A stretch of 64,000 nt of DNA from Whalleya microplaca (taxonomy: Eukaryota; Ascomycota; Sordariomycetes; Xylariales; Xylariaceae): the NCBI GenBank assembly GCA_022497155.1, contig MU385790.1, positions 82,564 to 146,563 on the forward strand. Reading direction: 5' to 3'. Both the position numbers and the translations under genes were made by a program. The notes beneath the pieces were generated by a model. That model was not told where the DNA came from. It saw nothing but the letters and a program-made list of their open reading frames with translations, and ran no database searches. Below, piece by piece: positions 45,687 to 58,533 of the stretch. Position 1 is the first letter of the stretch. Each line of letters begins with the position of its first letter.

Positions 45687-46867
45687 TGTGTCTCTCGCTG
45701 TCGAAGTTGGGTTGCTTTGGCTGGGTTAGCTTGAGTACGTCGGTATATAAATGAGTGAAGACATAGGGATGACAGGAGGTATAGTGTATGGACCACTTCT
45801 AAGGAACGAAAACTTGAAAAAGATGAAGAATCAAAATGAAAGAATTTTCGAAAAATAAAAGCGAAAATAAAAAGGTAGGAAAAGGCCAAGGAAAATCGGG
45901 AGCGATGAAACTATCAACCGGCACCGGGGTCGCAACCTCAACTTCACCGCCGATTTCTCGTATGTTTACTTACCTTTTAATGTAGAGATGTCTTGTCAAC
46001 CTCGATTGGTATGGGTAGGTAGATGCCGAAACCACCTGCTTAACACAGCGTAGTACAAATTCCCCCCCGTGCTCTGCGCTGTTGTGTGATGTTGTGTTGT
46101 CTCTCGTTCAGTCGTTCTCTGGTCGAACTTCAGTAGGTGAAGAACAGCCAGCCCCCTCGAACGTAGCTCTAGTGTCGTGGTAGGTACAAAAAATACCGGG
46201 ATGCGAAGGAGAGGAAATAGCTGTAGGTCTCGATACTAGTTGCAGTAAAATGTTCTGCGTGCGCAGTAGGAAAGAAAGCGAGAGTGTATAAATAACCGGC
46301 GTGAAAGTGACCGAGACGTTGCGCTATGGAGGTATGCGTGTGTATGTATGTCAGAGTGAGTCAAAAATATATTTGGGATCGAGCAACCAGACAATGTAGG
46401 TCCCGCCGGCCGCCATAAATAGCGAATAAGGCCTGCTAGCAGCACGCGAGCGAACAAACAGACAGATAGGCAATCAAAGCGCAACAGACGATATGAGTCC
46501 GAGGAAAACCATAAATAAGTGTATTGATGAATTACAAAGCTCGTAAGCGCGAACCGCGCACCGCGCACCGGCCTAACACTAGGTAAGGTAGTTAGTTACT
46601 TGCGGCGCCGCGCTGGCAACACGACAATGGTAGGTAGGGCAGGTAGGTACGCCAATAATAAATGCAGCGGGATGATGATGATGATGCTAACTGGACCGGA
46701 CCGTCTAACAAACACCGGGCAATGCGAAGCGAAAGCAAAAAAAACACATATGCTACAGTGCTACAATGCAGGCAACAGCAGCACGCAGACCTCACTCAAC
46801 GCCATGCTCTCCCCCTCTCCCTCTCTCTGGGGTAGGTACTAAAAAAGAAATCTCTGATCAAGCATCA
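45687..46867. other. Intergenic region with GGTAGGTA-type short repeats
   Basis: No supported gene. The stretch holds several AGGTAGGTA / TACCTACC words (for example 46628-46650) and a GAT trinucleotide run at 46673-46687. It covers the promoter of the small gene and the 3' flank of the TAPT1-family gene. Confidence 0.45.
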
Positions 46868-49800
46868 TCACCAAATCCGCTTAGCAACCATCTCGTACCT
46901 AACAACCTTAGCCAACCCATCATCAGCAGGCGGATTCCGGAACCCCTCCTCCACCTTGCGCTCGCGCTCGCGCATGCGCCTTAGCCCCTCCTTATCGTCG
47001 TCCCCGTACAGCGCGCGCCGCCGCTCGTCGCCGATCTCGACGGCGCCCCAGGGGCCGATGCGCTTGCCCGGCTGCGCGAAGTTCTCGCGCTCGGCCTTGT
47101 TTTCCTTGCGCTTGGCGGCGGCGTAGCGCTCGCGCGCGTACCGCAGGAGCAGCATCCCCAGCAGCAGCTTGACGATCAGCAGCACCACCCACGCCAGGAA
47201 GAAGAAGACGGCCATGGTGAGCAGCGCGATCGCGTCGTCGGACGAGAAGGTCCAGAAGGGCGGCTTGCCGCCGGCGTGGGGCGAGCCCGCGCCCGGCGCG
47301 CCCGGCGGGGGCCCGTAGACGGCGCGCCCGAGCGCGTTGCGGATTAGCGTGTCGAGGTGCTCGAGCGCGGCGATCATGGCGGGCGAGGAGGGCGTGGAGG
47401 ATTCCACTGAGAGCTCCGTCGTCGAGGTCGGGATCGGTGGGTGCAGGTGCGTGGCCAGGAACATGTGGTAGACCTGCACCGACGCGCGGATGAAGAGGCA
47501 TGAGAGTGGTAGGAGAGGCAACCCCAAGCGCCGGGTCAGTGAAGGGGTGGCAAATGCCTGAATGTCGTTAGCTTTCATCTATTTTAAGTAGTGCAGTGTG
47601 GTTAACTTACATTAGTGTAGTAGTCCTTGCACAATATGTCTAACATCCTCCTGTAGATGGTAGGCTTTACATTGTTAAACTTGTTGATATATGCATGCTT
47701 GATCCAGTCGACCATCATCTCGAACCCGATGACCACGAGGAACGGTGAAAGCACCTCGCCGGATAAGATCCACGATGGTATCACGGTGAAACTCGCAGGT
47801 AGGTTCGAGCTAGTATGGACCGGGCCAGGACTTGACCCGCCACCATCTAGTTCCCCTCCAGCTCCTGGGACCGAAAGTCCACCAATCTCAACGACGTTTC
47901 GTATGCCGATGATCAACAAGATAATCCACAGCTGGAAACGCTCTACCATATCCGAACAGGTGAGCTGGAAGAGGTTCTCCTTCTCGATCTTTTTGAAGAC
48001 GCTCCCTTTGATCTCAATGAACTGGTTCGAGATAAGCAGCGTAAGTAAGGAATTCGAGTACGAGTTCACGGCAACATTCAGCGTGATGACCTGGTAGAAC
48101 AAACACAAAGTGTGAACAATGTTGTAGATCAACGAGAGGATAAACATGCCGAAAGGCAAGAGAATTTTAGATCTTCCGGAGCTGTTTCGCGACAGGGTCT
48201 CGGAGCTAAAGAGACACTCCAAGATGTCTTGACCAAGAGCTGAGAGAAGTCGGTCACCGACCTATATGCGTGTTAAATAGAGTTTTTCTTCAAAATTTGA
48301 CGATAGCAAGCGACATACCTCAAGCATGTTGTAGATAACGTAGAGTTTCATCGAAGATTGCGCACGGATGGAGTGATACATGCGACTGGCGTCCAGATTC
48401 ATTAATGCCATGGAGCTACATATCAGGATAGCACCCTGAAGCAAATCGGCCTTGTGATAGGAGGTCAGGTTAGAGGGCATCGACTTCGTCCTACGATGTC
48501 GAAAACCGCCAGGTCTGGGCATGGGATGCTTTGGCGGATGGAATGCTCCATTGCCATGATGCAACCGAGGGTTGTCAAAGATGTCCGAGACATTACGATG
48601 CCTTGCGGTTCCGTTATGCTGGGCGCTAGACCCGTTCTCCTGTGGCCGGCTCTGGCTCCTTTCGGGTTCGTCGGCCACCTGGCTACTATCGGCACGGTTC
48701 TGCGGCTGCGTGCTCCCCCTTCTCCCCCTCTTCCATAAGCGCCAAGTGCCCTGCCAGACGAAGCCCACAACCCAACGGACTTCTTTCCCTATGACGTAGC
48801 CCCACCACCGAACCAGCACACCCAGGGCAATGAGAAATCGCATGGGCAGTATGGTGAAAGTGTACAGCCACGCGTCCAGACAGGCCATTGTGCCGAAGTA
48901 CAGGACTTGCTCGAGGTAGGGCGGCAAGAGCAGGGCGTTGAGCAATCTTTCGAACTTGACGGCGCTTGATTCGTAGGGCATATCCGCGGAATGGGGCTGG
49001 TAGATGTAAAGCGGACTGGGTCGTTGGCCAGCCAGTTCGAGTTGGAGGTGCGTAGGGAGCGACATGGGCGGGAGAGGGATAGCAGGGAGCATGGGAGATG
49101 CCGGCGGCGGGTCGACTCGGGCTGGATGAGGAGAGGGCGTCGAAGGTTTGGGGGTTGAGCAGTTGACATCGAGGCTCAGGGGAGCAGGGCGGGCGAGGGG
49201 ATTGAACGAGTTGCGGCGGGTGACGTTCGGCGTGGTCAAAGGCGGCCCGGACGTAGGTCTCCTGTTGGTAGGGGGAGTGGAAAGGGTTCGTGAGGCAGCA
49301 GGTCGCTTGACGCTGGCCGCGATCCTCGGCGCATCCTCCCTGGAGTCCAACTCGCGCTCACGCTCGCTCTTAGCAGACATAGCAGACATCACCCTGTCCT
49401 TCTCCGTCATCGACGTGCGGATACTGGTGCGCAGCTGCTCGGCCATGGACGGACGGGAGCCGGCCTCGGCGACGCTCGCGGACATGGGATACTCGGTGCC
49501 GTTCGGCTTGCGCTGGGGCGGGACGATGGCGATGGGCAGCGAGTCGGGCGACGAGGTCAGGGCCTGCATCTGGGAGGCGGACAGCTTCCTAACACTCTCA
49601 CGGCTCCCTTTCTTTGCGACCGACTGTGACTGTGTCCGCGGCTTGGGGGGGACGGCACTCTTGCTTGTTGTGACGGGTGATTCCGGCGTGCTGGCGACAC
49701 CGGCACCAGCACCAACACCAGCCGAGGTATGAGTAGATGTAGATGGTTCGGCAGACGAGGAGACATGTCCATTCCCATTCCCATTCCCATTTCCATTCTT

Positions 49801-50142
49801 CTTCGTTTCGACGGCATCGTCACTCGGGGCTTCATGTCTGTTCTGGAACTGGGGCGAGGTCGGCGTCGACGCAGTAATCTCGAGAGTAGGAAACGGGTCG
49901 GTGGACAGCGTATGACGTTGCTTTGATGGCCTGATTACTGTATTATCTGTATTATCGTCCGTCTGGTATGGTTTATTGGCCCTAGCCAAACTCCTCCCAG
50001 CTCTTTCACTTTCATCATGTCCCCCGTGCCCGTTCTGGTTCCCGTTCGGCCGTTCCATATCGTCCCCCTGGCCGTCTCTCGTACCCCCGTCGTCCCCGGT
50101 GTCGACGTCGGCATCGGTCTCTCGCTTCGTCGGATGCGGCAT
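46868..50142 (-). CDS. TAPT1/EMP65-family ER transmembrane protein, 1054 aa
   Basis: Three exons, 50142-48319, 48261-47611 and 47557-46868, all phase 0. The first 390 residues are disordered, Ser/Pro/Thr-rich, with an (Asn-Gly) repeat encoded by a CCCATT hexamer run at 49767-49797. The conserved membrane domain starts at KFERLLNALLLPPYLEQVLYF (in parts) and continues through DLLQGAILICSSMALMNLD, MKLYVIYNMLEV, GDRLLSALGQDI and the VNSYSNSLLTLLISNQFIEIKGSVFKK motif typical of TAPT1 proteins. In yeast, EMP65 works with SLP1 in the ER to protect soluble proteins from degradation. The C-terminus has one more membrane span (about residues 935-965) and a charged tail. A domain insert of about 90 residues (Arg/His/Asn-rich) lies in the first membrane-loop region. 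Confidence 0.93.
49767..49797 (-). repeat. CCCATT hexamer microsatellite inside TAPT1 gene
   Basis: About five near-perfect copies of CCCATT (plus strand) encode an alternating Asn-Gly tract in the disordered N-terminal region of the TAPT1-family protein. Length variation here would not shift the frame. Confidence 0.8.
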
Positions 50143-51729
50143 TATGAAGATATGGTGGTGTTTGGCGATCCCATCCTTTCCACACGTAGCCGTGCCTCCG
50201 TTCTAGCTAGATTTCGTGACAAAATGGCCAGATTGCAGCACGGACGAAGGTAGAATATCGTGGCTCGGGGTTGTTGTACGGAGTTAAGCACGTGCAACAA
50301 AGGCCAAATTGGTTACAGCATAAAGGGACCAATTGCGCTAGCAGCCTTGCAACACACAGTGCGCCATGTGCGAAATGATTGGCAGGTCTAAAAATAGGCC
50401 GTTCGAGAAGCTGTTGGAGCTAGGCCCACCCGCCATTCACAGCGTCTCCAGTAAGCAAGACACGCTCATGTGTACGTCATTGTTAGCCTAATAGAGCACT
50501 AGCCTACACTGACACATGTGCATAGAACGGTAGTCGCACTGTATGGGAATGATCTTTCAGCGCTGAATTATGATCCGTTTGTATCAAATGCCGACCTAAC
50601 CAACTACCGACAACTATGTACCGACATACTTGCGTATACACTCACATCCATATAATATAATAGCAATATTTCATTATAAAGTAACCATAAACCTGAGCGT
50701 ATTAGCTACGTAGGAATGAGTTTTACAACGTTTTCCGTGTTATATTTGTCCTCTCTGCTTTAGTCTGCTAAGACAGAGCATCTCTATGCCTTACCGACGA
50801 AGCTCAGCTCAGCCGAATTGGGTTTGAAAAGGTGTCTCGGGTTAGGAGTTTCAACGACTTACAGGTATAACGATCTCTCGTGCTCTTCATAGTGTGCACG
50901 GTCAAAGAGTGATAAGCTAGATGTCTTGAATATGATACAATTTATTCTCGTCACGCTATTGAAAGGTGAAGCTTTTTGTTGGTGTAGCGAAGCTTCTAGG
51001 TATATCCCGTTGCTCTTATATTTGATTTGCGCCCCTTGCTCTGTTACTAGCTTCTCAAATCGGAACATGCCAAGTCCAAGGTCGGTGCTATAGTCCGAGT
51101 TGTTAAAATAGTCCCTGCTAAGATTGCTATCGAGAGACTGATTGCTGAGCCATGAGCTGGTGCCTGGTGTTCAGGTGTACTGACCTCAGCCGTACTCCTC
51201 ATGTGAGGCTGAGCATCCACGATAAGTTTGGTCCCTGCATCTGCGCCGCATACGATGCATGCAGATGCAGCATGTCCCGAATCTGGGGCTTTGAGTCCGA
51301 TCCAGCCAATCAACGTAGCCCAGTGAGCTATCATGATGACTTCTTATGTCGCTAGTGTTGAGCTGTGTGGGCATGTTCAAGACGCCACAACATCACTAGT
51401 CTAATTTCAAGCTGACCTCCCTAATTATTGGACGCGAATATGTCACATCTCCTAGCACCCTATTGTGGCTACGACACTGGTCTATATGGAAGGATGGAGA
51501 TTGCGGCGTTCCATTCCTCAGTTCTCGTATGAGTTAGCTCATGAGCTGGCGATGCCGTCTTTATTTAGCTCTTCGATAATGCCTAGCATTCTCAATGGAT
51601 TGTCGAGAAGGCGTTGGGGTATAAAGGGCCATACCCTCACCTTTATGTAAACTAGCCCAGTACGACCCCCTTAATCAGCGTTGACCCCTTAGATTCCGTA
51701 CGCATATCATACACCTTCAGATATCCAAC
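50143..51729. other. Divergent intergenic region
   Basis: 1.6 kb between the TAPT1-family gene (minus) and the beta-lactamase-like gene (plus), presumably with both promoters. No gene with recognisable features is seen. Confidence 0.45.
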
Positions 51730-53561
51730 ATGAAAGGGCTGGTATTAGCCTTAGCAGTCGGCAATGTCGTTCTGGCCGCACTCAACGGTCACTGTCCTCC
51801 ATTAGGGCCAGTCCTCCCCGCTCCTACGAACCCAACGAGACAAGAGTCTGTCCGGTCTGCTGTAGCGACTATTACGAATGTCTTCCAAAATATAACTGCT
51901 GACCTTCATTCCACCGGCATATCAATAGCGGTCAAGTCGATACACGAGAGTGAACCGTTGCTCGAGTTGCATCACACGCCAGCAATACTAAACACAACGG
52001 GGACTACCAGTATCAACTCACAAACAGTCTACCGGTTGGGGAGCATCTCCAAGATCTTTGCGGTTCTCTCTCTACTACAGCAGAAACATGTGCGAATGGA
52101 TTTTCCGATTACAGGCTACGTCCCGGAGTTGCTCCAGCTCAAGGGGGAGACGCCCGAGGTCAACGATATTAATACGGTACGATGGGACGAGGTGACTCTT
52201 GGCGCTCTAGCATCGCATATGAGCGGCATTGGCGCCGACTGTAGGAAGTCCTAATTACTAAAGTCGATACACTCACTAATAATAGACACAGTGGTAAATG
52301 ACCTATCTAGCGTTCCAATCGACTGGACGCAGGTCGGCCTTCCGAAATTAAATGACTCGTCTAAGAATGGATGTGCCGGCGTCCTCGGCCTCCCACCTTG
52401 CAACAGAACACAGTTCTTTAGGGACTTCGGCAAGCGGCACCCAGTATACGCTCCGTTCACGAATCCCGTCTACTCCAACGTCGCAAGCGTCATTCTTGGC
52501 TTCGCGGTCGAGGCAATCACCAACATGACCTACGACAACTACGTCAAGCAGTCAGTCTTCACACCCCTTTCCATGACCAACACGACCATTTTCAACGGCC
52601 CGGAAAATAACGCGTGGGGTTTCATCCCCGTCAACGAGACCTGGTGGGGTGCTACTCTCGGCTACGAAGACATGTGAGTTGTGCAGGCCCCAAGCGTGTA
52701 ATAGAACTAACACAAGGCAGAGCGGGCGGCTTCTACTCCAACACCGTGGACCTCCTCTCCTTCGGCACCGGCATCCTCAAGCACAGCCTCCTGCCCGCGG
52801 CCACGACACGGAAGTGGCTGAAACCCGTATCCTCGACCTCGTCCACCGGCCTCCTCCTAGGCGGGCCATGGGAGATCCACCGCGCGAGCACCGTGACCAA
52901 AGACCAGCGGCTCATCGAGTTCTACTGCAAGGCCGGGAACCTCAACACCTACAACAACATGCTCTGCCTGGTGCCCGACTACGGCCTCGTCATCACCATC
53001 CTCTCGGGCGGCCCGGAATCCAGCGCCGGCCTCGTCGACACGGCGCTGACTAAGGTCGTCCGCGCCCTGCTGCCCGCCATCGAGGACGCGGGCAAGGCCG
53101 AGACAAGGCCCCGCTTCGTCGGCACGTACGACGACGCGGGCACGAACTCGAGCCTCGCGCTTGCTCTTGATGGCGGCGACGACGCCCCGGGCCTCGCCGT
53201 CCGGAGCTTGGTCGTCCGCGGCGTCGACGTGATCGAGAACTACGCGCGCTACGCCGCGCTCTCGAACAGCCCCAAAGACCAGACTGTTCGCGTACGCCTG
53301 TACCCGACGAACCTGGACGCTGCAGGCGGTAGACGGACGGCCTGGCGCGCGGTGTTCGACGTCGGCTCGCCCGAGCAGCTCGCGGAGCAGGATGCTGGTG
53401 CGTTCTGGCCCGACGCAAGTTGTCATACGTGGGGTTCCATGGACCGCCTCACGTACGGGTTCCGGTCGATGGATGAGTTTGTTTTCGAGCTGGATGCGCA
53501 GGGGGAGGCGACGGGGGTGGATTTGAGGACGTTTAGGGTTGGGTTGCGGAGGGAGGGGTAG
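51730..53561 (+). CDS. Secreted beta-lactamase-like serine hydrolase (ARB_00930 type), 577 aa
   Basis: Three exons, 51730-52240, 52292-52673 and 52721-53561; phases close. The signal peptide is MKGLVLALAVGNVVLAAL. The serine beta-lactamase/penicillin-binding fold is shown by the nucleophile motif in LGSISKIF (Ser-x-x-Lys), the YSN motif in PVYSNVASVILG and SHMSGI. Many N-x-T/S sites in the first two exons suggest glycosylation. A C-terminal domain of about 150 residues follows, as in fungal ARB_00930-like proteins. Natural substrates of this class are not established. Exon 3 is much GC-richer than exons 1 and 2. Confidence 0.9.
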
Positions 53562-53921
53562 GGAGGGTTGGTTGGATGGAGGGAGATGATGATGCTTAGA
53601 GTGTTGTGAGAGAGTGCTGGACTAGGTCGGATCGCTTTATTAGGATATAGAGATATTAAGCGACTCTTTCTTCCTCTTTACTTGGTCTCATGAGATAACT
53701 GGGCTTCGGAACATATACAAGGTACGGCAGATCATCATATCATTCTACGGTAATATCAACTGGCACATTACTTATACGGTGGGTATGGACTGCTACCTCG
53801 TCTAGTCGCCATTCACTTAACTTAGGTCAAAAGGAAGTGTGTTATGTAGCAATGTTGACTATCTATTCAGGTCCTCTCTTGGCTCCCAGCACTTGGTTGC
53901 CCTAGACCTCCGCCATGACCC
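53562..53921. other. Convergent intergenic region
   Basis: Spacer between two converging genes with a GGGAGG/GATGATG purine-rich start. No gene is seen. Confidence 0.5.
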
Positions 53922-54917
53922 CTACTTAGCACCATTTGCCTTCACGTTTCCGGGTACGGTTTCCTTCACGTTTGCCTTAGGGTTGGCATTAGGGTCGGCC
54001 TTCACGTTGGGCTTCGTGTTTCTCTGTGCGCCTCCCGCTACGCTTTCCTGCGTGTTGCTAGTCATGGTTCCCTTCCCGTTCGCCTTAGGATTGGCCTTAG
54101 GATTGGCCTTCGTGCTTCCCTGTCCATTTCCCTGACGATTGCCCTTCGAGGATCCCTGTTGGTTCCGAGTCGCGTTTCCCTGGTTCTGACCCTTTGCGTT
54201 GGCCTTTGTGTTGCCCTGCACGTTTCGAGTCTCGTTTCCCTTGACATGTCGCTTTGGATTGGGGTTGGGATTGGGGTTAGGCTGGGTCCGGGGCTTGTTC
54301 TGGACCTCGATCGCATCCTGTGGGAATCCATCATCGAACGCCCGCAGCAGTCCAGCTTTGCGCGCCTTGCTACGCAGCATTCCCTTCTCCCATTTCTCCA
54401 CCTCTCTGCGCGTAGCACCGACGTACAATACGCCCGCGTGTGAAGCCAGGATGGTGACACATGTCTTGCGGTCCAGAATATCCGGAACCCGCAGGATAGT
54501 GTCTAGCAGCAAGCCCTTACTAGCTCCGCCAAGCGGGCGTCGTAGGAAGTAATGGACCTGTCGTTGTAGTTTGGCGTTCAGTGCCGCGATCTTCTCGGGC
54601 TGGCCAACGACGTCATCAAGCACCTTTGCGGCGAGGGTTTTGTGGTACTGAGCCCTGGTCCGCTGGAACGACTCATCGGACTTCTCGTACGTGAGTCGCA
54701 CGTGTTCATGTCGCGCCTTGCCGTTGAGTCCTGAGTTGCGCGCCGCTGCGACGATCTCGCACTCATGGCACACGCCGTCGCAAGCCTGGTAGATAGTGTT
54801 GGCGCTGTGGAACTCTGCCTCAGTGTGTGGGTAAAAGAGGCAGAATCGCGAGGGGCCGGCCCAGAGGAGTCGCATGTGTCCGCACTTAAAAGTGCATTGG
54901 ATAAGATCTTGACACAT
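53922..54917 (-). CDS. Cys-rich N-terminal protein with Asn/Gly/Lys repeat tail, 331 aa
   Basis: Single exon from the ATG at 54917. The N-terminal 60 residues carry paired Cys/His (MCQDLIQCTFKCGHM, RFCLFYPH, CDGVCHECEIV), which may bind zinc. The middle (about residues 60-215) is helical and charged. From about residue 218 the sequence is a long low-complexity array rich in Asn, Gly, Lys and Gln, built from short units such as KGN, QGN, KANPKAN and PNPNPNPN. The array reflects degenerate 6-18 base DNA repeats at 53940-54290. The frame stays open upstream to about 55052 but without an ATG. I do not recognise a family for the tail; the front half resembles small fungal RING-like hypothetical proteins. 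Confidence 0.7.
   Translation of the reverse strand: MCQDLIQCTFKCGHMRLLWAGPSRFCLFYPHTEAEFHSANTIYQACDGVCHECEIVAAARNSGLNGKARHEHVRLTYEKSDESFQRTRAQYHKTLAAKVLDDVVGQPEKIAALNAKLQRQVHYFLRRPLGGASKGLLLDTILRVPDILDRKTCVTILASHAGVLYVGATRREVEKWEKGMLRSKARKAGLLRAFDDGFPQDAIEVQNKPRTQPNPNPNPNPKRHVKGNETRNVQGNTKANAKGQNQGNATRNQQGSSKGNRQGNGQGSTKANPKANPKANGKGTMTSNTQESVAGGAQRNTKPNVKADPNANPKANVKETVPGNVKANGAK
53940..54290 (-). repeat. Degenerate in-frame tandem repeats encoding Asn/Gly/Lys tract
   Basis: Plus-strand words such as CCTTAGGATTGG, GGTTGGGATTGG and TTTCCCTTG recur every 6-18 bases. The repeats all keep frame in the minus-strand gene and give the low-complexity tail. Confidence 0.7.
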
Positions 54918-55902
54918 AGTGACAAGGAGGGTGGTGTGAATGTGCAAGAGGAAAAAGAAAAAGATGAGACAGCGTGGACGTGAAAAGAATCTATAGGGTT
55001 GGTAGAGTGATCCTGTTGGTTCAAGACTTGTGGGGTTGGTTTTGGTTGTCAAGCCTTGATCGAGTTGAGAGTATAGTAGATAATTTTTTTTCTGAATCTG
55101 GAGGGAGGGGGGGCCGGTATATATGTGTTTTTACCATAGTAGTAAAATCAGCATGCACCCATTGTGATCTATTGTGTCCTTTATATGCGGGCCCTTGGGT
55201 GAATGGAGTTGGTTTGCTATCCGTATTTTGCTATTATTAGGTTTAGAAGTGAATGCCTTGTGACTGAATGGCGGGTAGCCCTGTGATTAGGCCAATAGAA
55301 TATTGCATTGTATAACGCATATGACTCACAAAGTGACAAACAGGTCAAATACTTCAATACCTGAGGATAAAACAATGACAGTTTGTCGTAATAGAGGTGG
55401 TAGTTACCTACATTTCCCACAGCGTTCAGGTGAATGGTTGTGCAGGCACACAGTATCTCCAATAGGATCTTCTGAACAAGTGTGCGGATATCAACTTTAC
55501 AATACAACACTGAAATCACCTTGAAAAGCTAGCAGTGATTGCAGCCACACATAGATACCTAGTGATTATATGTCCAAACTATTGTTCATTGGCACCAGCA
55601 ACCTCATTGTTACAACCTCTATTTGGAGCTGATTTGTACATTAAGTATGTCGAAAGGTTTGCTTGCCCTGAGCTGATATCAGCGTAACCCCATCAGCCCT
55701 GAATTAACTGGAAAGAGCTTTTTGAGCCAACAGGGACCGGCAGTAAGAGCTATTGATCCTTGACGATATATCATTGTTCACTGGTGCAGGTAGGTAAATG
55801 ACAATAACACAATATTCCATCTTCAACTATAATAGAACAACTGGGGACCCTTAGTATCTCCTTTCAACAACGATCTCTGTTAGGGTGAACAGAAAGCCGT
55901 CC
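54918..55902. other. Intergenic region
   Basis: Promoter of the repeat-tail protein gene and 3' flank of the P450 gene. AT-rich; short frames have no motifs. Confidence 0.45.
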
Positions 55903-57701
55903 CTATAATCCCAATGAAAGTGTCTGGCGTGTTGAGTCAGCATCTCTCGGTACAAATCGTACAGTTTTGGCCCTGGGACCCGCAATCGGATTCTCCCTCA
56001 TTAAGAGGCCTTCAATTGGATCGGCCTCGATGGGATCTGTCGTGACTTCAGCTGGTAGGATTTCAAAATGCGAAATAAGGTGTAGAAACACGGTATACAG
56101 CGCCTTGGTGGCAACGTGGCTAGCCACGCACATGCGTCCCCCAATACCGAAGGCGTACTGGTGACGATGTGCTGGTTGGTCGCCGTCTAACCACCGTTCT
56201 GGAGCAAAAGTATCGGGATCTGAGAAAACAGATGGGTCTGAGAAGGGTTAGATGCATCTAAGAAGACAAGTTGAAAATATGAGATGGAACTCACCTCGAG
56301 CACACGCCCACGCATTAAGGAATAGGAGCGTATTAGGTGGTATCGTTGCACCGTTCCAATGAACATGCGAATATGTAGCTTTCGGTAGTGCGAGACGTTG
56401 GACTACAAAATAGCGACCCACCTCTTTTGTTAGGGCTTCCACATATTCGACTTTCGAATGTGCCACATTTGGTGATATGAGAAGATCGGGGTTGCCGAGT
56501 TTTATCGCTTGGTAAGCCTTTTCTTGGACGTCCTGGCGATGGGCGAGCTGTAGGATCGCCCACATCAGTGAACGCTTAGTAGTGTCGGCACCTGCAAGCA
56601 TGCTGAGCCCAATGCTAAGTAGTTCGCCTTCTGTAAGCCCCTTGCTCTCCGGATCTTTGAGAACATTTCCCTGGATGCAAGGCCGATCGATGCCATTGGC
56701 GATGTCTTTCCTTAGTTTCTCCTGCAATACGTGATGGTAGGCATATCGCCGCTTGCCAATGTCCGCCATATGAGAGGCGTTTTGCAGTCCAAGCCAACCA
56801 GCTATGGTATTCAGGGGCCTCAGTAGTGGTATGTAGTTAGAAAAGTTGCTGGCAGGGTTCCTGAACTTGGATATCTCGTCCTCGATATATAGTATCTCGG
56901 AGATTACAAGGTCCCTGTGCAAATCCTTCACATCCTCAACACTAAGCCATCGAAATCAGTCAGTCATGGCGGTTACTTTGAGACGGACAGGAGCTACATA
57001 CCGGGTTCCATAAGCTAACGTCAGGCTAAGATTCAGGGCGAATTTGCGAGCGATGTTAAGCACATCAAGGGGCTCCTTGCCGCCTTTGCAGCTTGACAAG
57101 ATGTCCAGAAGAAAGGCGCGAGACTCCAGATCTAGAATCTTTTGCAAGGTGGTTAGAAAGAGCTATAGAGCGCCATTATGGGTACGATACACACTGGTAG
57201 ATAGCTTTCTGTACTTGTCTTATTCAATGCCGTAGCCGCAACTTTACGTCTTCTTTTACAACTCTCATCCCAAGGACTGGTTCCGATACTAGTTACGGGA
57301 CCACCTTGTTGTACCTTCTTGTGTAACACGTAGAAAATTGGACGTGAGTTGGTCGCCTCGCGTTGGCTTATGAATAATGCCCGGGCTGCCGCTGCGCTGT
57401 TCACAATCACAGCAGGAACATTTCCTAACTGCACTTGGAAAACATCACCATATTTATCCGCCCAAATCCTGTACTCGTCTGAAGTCGCAGTGCCGCGCAA
57501 CGACGGCAGACTCCCTAATACTGGGTATCCTACCGGTCCTGGCAACCCGGATATTCTGGCTCGTAGTCGAACAACTTCATTCAAAGCGACGTAAATGATT
57601 AATAAAATCGTCGGAATTAAAAGTGCCAAGCGCCATATCAGTCCAACGAACGACAAATTGATTGCAGAAAGGTCGCTTAGTATCGCCGGCAGAACGGCCA
57701 T
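55903..57701 (-). CDS. Cytochrome P450, CYP504/phenylacetate hydroxylase-like, 541 aa
   Basis: Four exons: 57701-57195, 57138-57002, 56941-56295 and 56237-55903; every junction is GT..AG and in phase. There is an N-terminal membrane anchor (about residues 15-45), then the Pro-rich hinge GLPGPVGYPVLG. The I-helix is MLAGADTTKR, the K-helix TKEVGR, and PERW precedes the heme loop YAFGIGGRMCVASH with the Cys ligand. The segment GTSPWDESCKRRRKVAATALN is typical of fungal phenylacetate 2-hydroxylase-type P450s. It would hydroxylate an aromatic acid at the ER using a P450 reductase. All key residues are intact. The downstream neighbour on the same strand is a dipeptidase. Confidence 0.92.
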
Positions 57702-58533
57702 TTTAAGGACTAATTAGAATGGGCAATGATAAGGGCACTGGTCACTGTTAACATATCTATATAAGAAATAATATATCCGTTGACGATACCCTCAAAAGTA
57801 GACTGCTATCATTGAGAAGGGGTGTTAAGTAGTCACTGTATGTAAGATGTTGTTAGGATAAGCACTGACTTGTTCTATATAGCTAAGTGTATAACGTGAT
57901 TGGCAATCAATGGCGGAATCGGGTGCGAGATATGCCTAGGTGTACATGCAACCAGTATACGCAACCCGTATTTGTTAACATGTTACATGCTTGGTAATCG
58001 GTCTCATCATGTGGGCTGCTCGGTTCGGACACGGATCGGCCCATTCTTACATGAGAACCAATGCATCGGCATACAATACCGACAGTCCTTAGAAATTGAT
58101 ACGATTTCTACCTGTATTACTTTTTTTCAGAGAATCGAGCGTATGTGGGCAGTTCTCGTTTATATTGCGTGATGCGGTGGATCATTGACGCCTTGGTGCT
58201 ATTATACAGCGTACCCGCTCAAGGAGCAATGATACATCCAAGACAAGAACAAGATGCCATGGCTGCTATGAGGTCTTCCCTGCCCTGATTGCTTAGACTT
58301 AGACTGGCCTGGCCTATCCCTCGAACCATTGTCTCCTTTCGAGCTCATAACGAAGTAATTGGAGTATCCTAGCCTACAATAATTGAAGTCGTGAACATAT
58401 GTAACACAGTAACAGCAAGGGAGAATGAAGTCCCCGAAGCCTCTGACTGTTGGTCTAGACACCGTCCTCTTAAAAGGATACGCTATAGTATCGTTATTAC
58501 GGCAGACATCAAAGCCAAGGACAGGGCGCTCTG
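57702..58533. other. Intergenic region
   Basis: Promoter region of the P450 gene and 3' flank of the dipeptidase gene. No gene is seen. Confidence 0.45.

Noticed and set aside
49148..49732. 194-codon open frame antisense to the TAPT1-family gene
   Set aside because: Lies opposite the disordered, GC-rich N-terminal region; no motif.
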